This document shows, piece by piece, positions 22,894 through 25,238 of a DNA stretch of 25,238 bases (position 1 is the stretch's first letter; every line of letters begins with the position of its first letter). A program made the position numbers and the translations under genes. Origin of the DNA: an uncultured Candidatus Pelagibacter sp. Lineage in GTDB: Bacteria; Pseudomonadota; Alphaproteobacteria; Pelagibacterales; Pelagibacteraceae. Under the pieces are notes generated by a model. The model had not been told where the DNA came from. It was given only the letters and a program-made list of their open reading frames with translations, and did not search any database. The stretch is taken from positions 1-25,238 of the forward strand of contig CAJQRR010000002.1 in NCBI GenBank assembly GCA_905612385.1, given 5' to 3'.

Positions 22894-23691
22894 ATGTCTT
22901 TAATTAATTTAGCATTTAAAAAAGTAAAGATTGAAAAAAGGCCTGCATTACTAACTTACACAGTAGCTGGAGATAATAGTAAAAAAAAATCACTTGAGAT
23001 ATTAAAATCAATTGCAAAATATGCTGATATTTGTGAGATAGGATTTCCTCATAACACTCCAATTGCAGATGGTGGCCAGATTCAATCAAGTGCTTATAGA
23101 GCTTTAAAAAATGGTATCAAAATTAAAGATGTTTTTTCAATAGTTAAAGATTTTAAAAAATCAAAACAATCAAAGCCTGTAATATTGATGGGTTACTATA
23201 ATATGATTTATCAATATGGAGATAATAACTTTATAAATATTTGTAAAAAAGTAGGGGTAGATGGATTAATTGTTGTCGATCTTCCTTATCCAGAAAATAA
23301 AGAATTTGCAAAAAAATGTAAGAAAAAAGGTATTAGTTTTATTCAGTTAATATCTCCTACTACGTCTCCGAGCAGAATGAAAAAGATTATAAAAGACTCT
23401 CATGATATGGTTTATTATATCAGTATGCTTTCAACAACTGGTGGCAAGCTAAAGGTTTCACCTAAAAAAATATTAGAGCGTTATAGTAAGATTAAAAACC
23501 TTAATAAGAATAAGAATATTGTAATAGGCTTTGGGATCACTGAAAAAACTATAGCATCTTTAAGAAAAGCTGATGGATTAGTCGTTGGTAGCGCTTTATG
23601 TAAAGAAATATCAAATTCTATTAAAAAACGCCAAAATCCTGTCACAAATGTAACTAATATTGTGTTAAAGTTAAAAAAAAAAATAGCATGA
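22894..23691 (+). CDS. trpA: Tryptophan synthase alpha subunit, interface and loop divergent
   Basis: Cleaves indole-glycerol phosphate to indole and glyceraldehyde 3-phosphate. 265 residues, a TIM barrel. The two catalytic acids are kept: Glu48 in CEIGFP and Asp59 in ADGG (canonical Glu49 and Asp60). The loop between them, normally PFSDP, reads PHNTP, so the aspartate that contacts the beta subunit in Salmonella (alphaD56) is Thr55. The mobile loop SRAGVTGA reads SMLSTTGG, keeping the threonine. VIGFGIT and VVGSALC, the phosphate site, are intact. It starts 1 base after trpB and overlaps accD in ATGA. The interface changes match those in trpB. Confidence 0.86.
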   Translation: MSLINLAFKKVKIEKRPALLTYTVAGDNSKKKSLEILKSIAKYADICEIGFPHNTPIADGGQIQSSAYRALKNGIKIKDVFSIVKDFKKSKQSKPVILMGYYNMIYQYGDNNFINICKKVGVDGLIVVDLPYPENKEFAKKCKKKGISFIQLISPTTSPSRMKKIIKDSHDMVYYISMLSTTGGKLKVSPKKILERYSKIKNLNKNKNIVIGFGITEKTIASLRKADGLVVGSALCKEISNSIKKRQNPVTNVTNIVLKLKKKIA

Positions 23692-24617
23692 ATTGGATTA
23701 AAAAAACTTTAAGATTTGGTGAGAAGATAAAAACTATCATTAAAGCACGTGCAACTAAAGCTGAAATAGCTAATAGTGACTGGACCTCATGTTGTAAGGG
23801 ACCTATCTTAAAAAAAGATTTAGAAGAAAACTTATGGTGTTGTCCATCCTGCAACAAGCACCACAGAATAAGCCCACGTCAAAGATTTGATATTATATTT
23901 GGCAAAAACAATTATGAAGTTTTAAAAACTCCCATTCCTCAAGACGACCCTTTAAATTGGAATGATGCAAAACCTTATAAAGATAGATTAAAAGCTGCTA
24001 GAAAAAAAACTGGAATGGATTGTGGAATGATGGTTATTAATACCAATATTTTAAATTTAAAAATTACAGCGATTGCATCTGATTTTGATTTTGTAGGTGG
24101 CTCAATAGGTGCTGCAGAAGGTGAGGCTTTTTTATATGGAATTCAACATTCAATAGAAAATAATCAACCTTTTGTAGTGTTTACTTCTGGTGGTGGAATG
24201 AGGATGATGGAAAGTCTTATATCTTTAAGCCAAATGACAAGAACAACACTAGCAATTAACGAGCTAAAGAAAAATAATTTACCCTATATTGTTGTGTTAA
24301 CAGATCCAACTGCTGGTGGTATTACAGCATCATATGCAATGTTAGGTGATCTACACTTAGCAGAACCAGGGGCTCTTATAGCTTTTGCAGGAGCAAGAGT
24401 AATTCAAGGAACTGTAAGGGAAGAGTTGCCAGAAGGCTTTCAAAGAAGTGAGTACGTTCAGAAATCAGGATTTGTCGATATGATTGTCGAGAGAAAAGAT
24501 CTAAGAGAAAAAATTGGCTCATTATTATCAATATTGTTAAATAAAAACTCTGCTATAAATTCATCAGAAAATGAAACTTCAGAAGATAGTAGAACGCTTA
24601 CAAAAGCTGCATCCTAA
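23688..24617 (+). CDS. accD: Acetyl-CoA carboxylase carboxyltransferase subunit beta, altered zinc finger
   Basis: Beta half of the carboxyltransferase; partner of AccA at the other end of the window. 309 residues. The N-terminal zinc ribbon normally has CxxC, 15 residues, CPxC. Here the first knuckle reads WTSCCKGPIL, so Cys35 and Cys36 are adjacent and two residues are deleted; the 13 residues after them align without gaps. The second knuckle, CPSC at 52-55, is normal. The core follows: FVGGSIGAAEGEAF, TSGGGMRMMESL (one residue longer than SGGARMQE), LTDPTAGGITASYAMLGD and LPEGFQRSEYVQKSGFVDMIV. It overlaps trpA by 4 bases; folC starts 47 bases inside its 3' end. Confidence 0.93.
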   Translation: MNWIKKTLRFGEKIKTIIKARATKAEIANSDWTSCCKGPILKKDLEENLWCCPSCNKHHRISPRQRFDIIFGKNNYEVLKTPIPQDDPLNWNDAKPYKDRLKAARKKTGMDCGMMVINTNILNLKITAIASDFDFVGGSIGAAEGEAFLYGIQHSIENNQPFVVFTSGGGMRMMESLISLSQMTRTTLAINELKKNNLPYIVVLTDPTAGGITASYAMLGDLHLAEPGALIAFAGARVIQGTVREELPEGFQRSEYVQKSGFVDMIVERKDLREKIGSLLSILLNKNSAINSSENETSEDSRTLTKAAS

Positions 24618-25238
24618 AGAGATCGATCTAAGCCTAGATCGAACTAGAAATCTTTTAGAAAAATTAGGCAATCCTCAAGATCAAATTAATTGTATTTCCG
24701 TTGTTGGAACAAACGGAAAATTTTCAACAATCCAAGCACTTTTTGCAATTTTAAAAGAGGCAAATTATAAATGTAATATTTATACTAGTCCTCACATTCA
24801 AAAAATTAATGAAAGATTTATCTTTAACAACAAACCATTAACAGATGATGAATTAGCCAATCTTTTTTTTGAAATAGAAGAAGCTAATAATCAAACACAA
24901 ATTACTTTCTTTGAAATTCTAACCGTTGCTTACCTTCATTATGCAAAGAAATACCCTGAAAACATTAACCTAATTGAGTCAGGTCTATTTCATAGATTTG
25001 ATGCTACCAATATTTTAAAGAAAAACCTAGCTAGCATTGTGACAGTTATTGGTCTTGATCACTTGGACTGGCTTCCAATAGAAGATCAAACAGTTGACAA
25101 AATAATATTTGAAAAAACATCCACTTTATTAAACTCTAAAATCATTGTTGCAAAACAAAGTACAAATGAAATTAGCAAAAGTATTGAAGATACAATTAAA
25201 GATAACTCTTCTAAAAAAATAATCTTTAATAAAAATTA
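24571..25238 (+). CDS. folC: Folylpolyglutamate synthase / dihydrofolate synthase (partial, cut by right edge)
   Basis: Adds glutamate to (dihydro)folate using ATP. About 222 codons are visible from ATG 24571 (MKLQKIVERLQKL), with no stop before the edge. The start overlaps accD by 47 bases in another frame; no later ATG comes before the nucleotide-binding loop. The P-loop VVGTNGKGST reads VVGTNGKFST (Lys50 kept, Gly to Phe51). Then come YTSPHIQKINERF, the block GLGGRxDATN as GLFHRFDATN, and VIGLDHLDWL (canonical DHTEFLG). These fit FolC but with altered glycine-rich turns. The gene order accD-folC is conserved in alphaproteobacteria, so the assignment is safe despite divergence. Confidence 0.87.
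   Translation, partial: MKLQKIVERLQKLHPKEIDLSLDRTRNLLEKLGNPQDQINCISVVGTNGKFSTIQALFAILKEANYKCNIYTSPHIQKINERFIFNNKPLTDDELANLFFEIEEANNQTQITFFEILTVAYLHYAKKYPENINLIESGLFHRFDATNILKKNLASIVTVIGLDHLDWLPIEDQTVDKIIFEKTSTLLNSKIIVAKQSTNEISKSIEDTIKDNSSKKIIFNKN

Noticed and set aside
21041..23691. Horizontal transfer as the source of the divergent trpFBA genes
   Set aside because: Base composition and codon use look like the neighbours, and the order pyrF-trpF-trpB-trpA-accD-folC is that expected in the lineage, with overlapping junctions.

Overview
The window is AT-rich (roughly 30% G+C by eye) and almost entirely coding. It looks like a piece of a streamlined alphaproteobacterial chromosome, most likely SAR11 (Pelagibacterales). 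The evidence is a tandem glycine riboswitch in front of malate synthase G, a GcrA regulator, alphaproteobacterial gene orders (cytochrome c/kdsB/pheA; ffs-dnaX-ybaB-recR; aroA-cmk-rpsA-ihfB; trpF-trpB-trpA-accD-folC), convergent genes that overlap at their 3' ends, and intergenic gaps of 0-4 bp. I see no tRNA, rRNA, insertion sequence, phage gene or CRISPR array. No gene-free stretch exceeds 300 bases. The longest (about 1364-1612) holds a promoter and the riboswitch.

Layout. 1-1363: the SecA C-terminus converges on accA. 1427-3784: promoter, glycine riboswitch and malate synthase G. 3771-8099 (minus strand): kdsB, pheA, the SRP RNA gene with its own promoter, dnaX, ybaB and recR. 8203-8742: a membrane-anchored cytochrome c. 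8734-11648 (minus strand): an ABC-2 permease, argD and argF. 11771-12271: gcrA. 12425-13393 (minus strand): an NDUFA9-like protein. From 13410 to the right edge, 14 plus-strand genes run with essentially no gaps: rnd, kdsD, lptC, lptB, aroA, cmk, rpsA, ihfB, pyrF, trpF, trpB, trpA, accD and folC (cut by the edge).

How the genes work together. KdsD, KdsB, LptC and LptB serve Kdo synthesis and LPS transport; lptA is missing from its usual place between lptC and lptB. AroA, PheA and TrpF/B/A belong to aromatic amino acid synthesis. ArgF and ArgD make arginine precursors. AccA and AccD are the two halves of the acetyl-CoA carboxyltransferase. Cmk and PyrF serve pyrimidines, and S1, IHF, DnaX, RecR, SRP RNA and SecA are housekeeping.

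Most interesting. The gene content is ordinary, but several enzymes depart from family motifs while keeping an intact reading frame and the expected gene position. TrpB, TrpA and TrpF are changed together in the active site, the subunit interface and the phosphate loop. Cmk has lost the P-loop lysine and has a new lysine in the DTGxxYR motif. AccD has two adjacent cysteines in place of a CxxC zinc knuckle. AccA ends in a hydrophobic segment like a membrane anchor. ArgF has altered ornithine- and carbamoyl-phosphate-site motifs. These comparisons rest on remembered family consensus, not on an alignment run here. The same changes may be common throughout SAR11.
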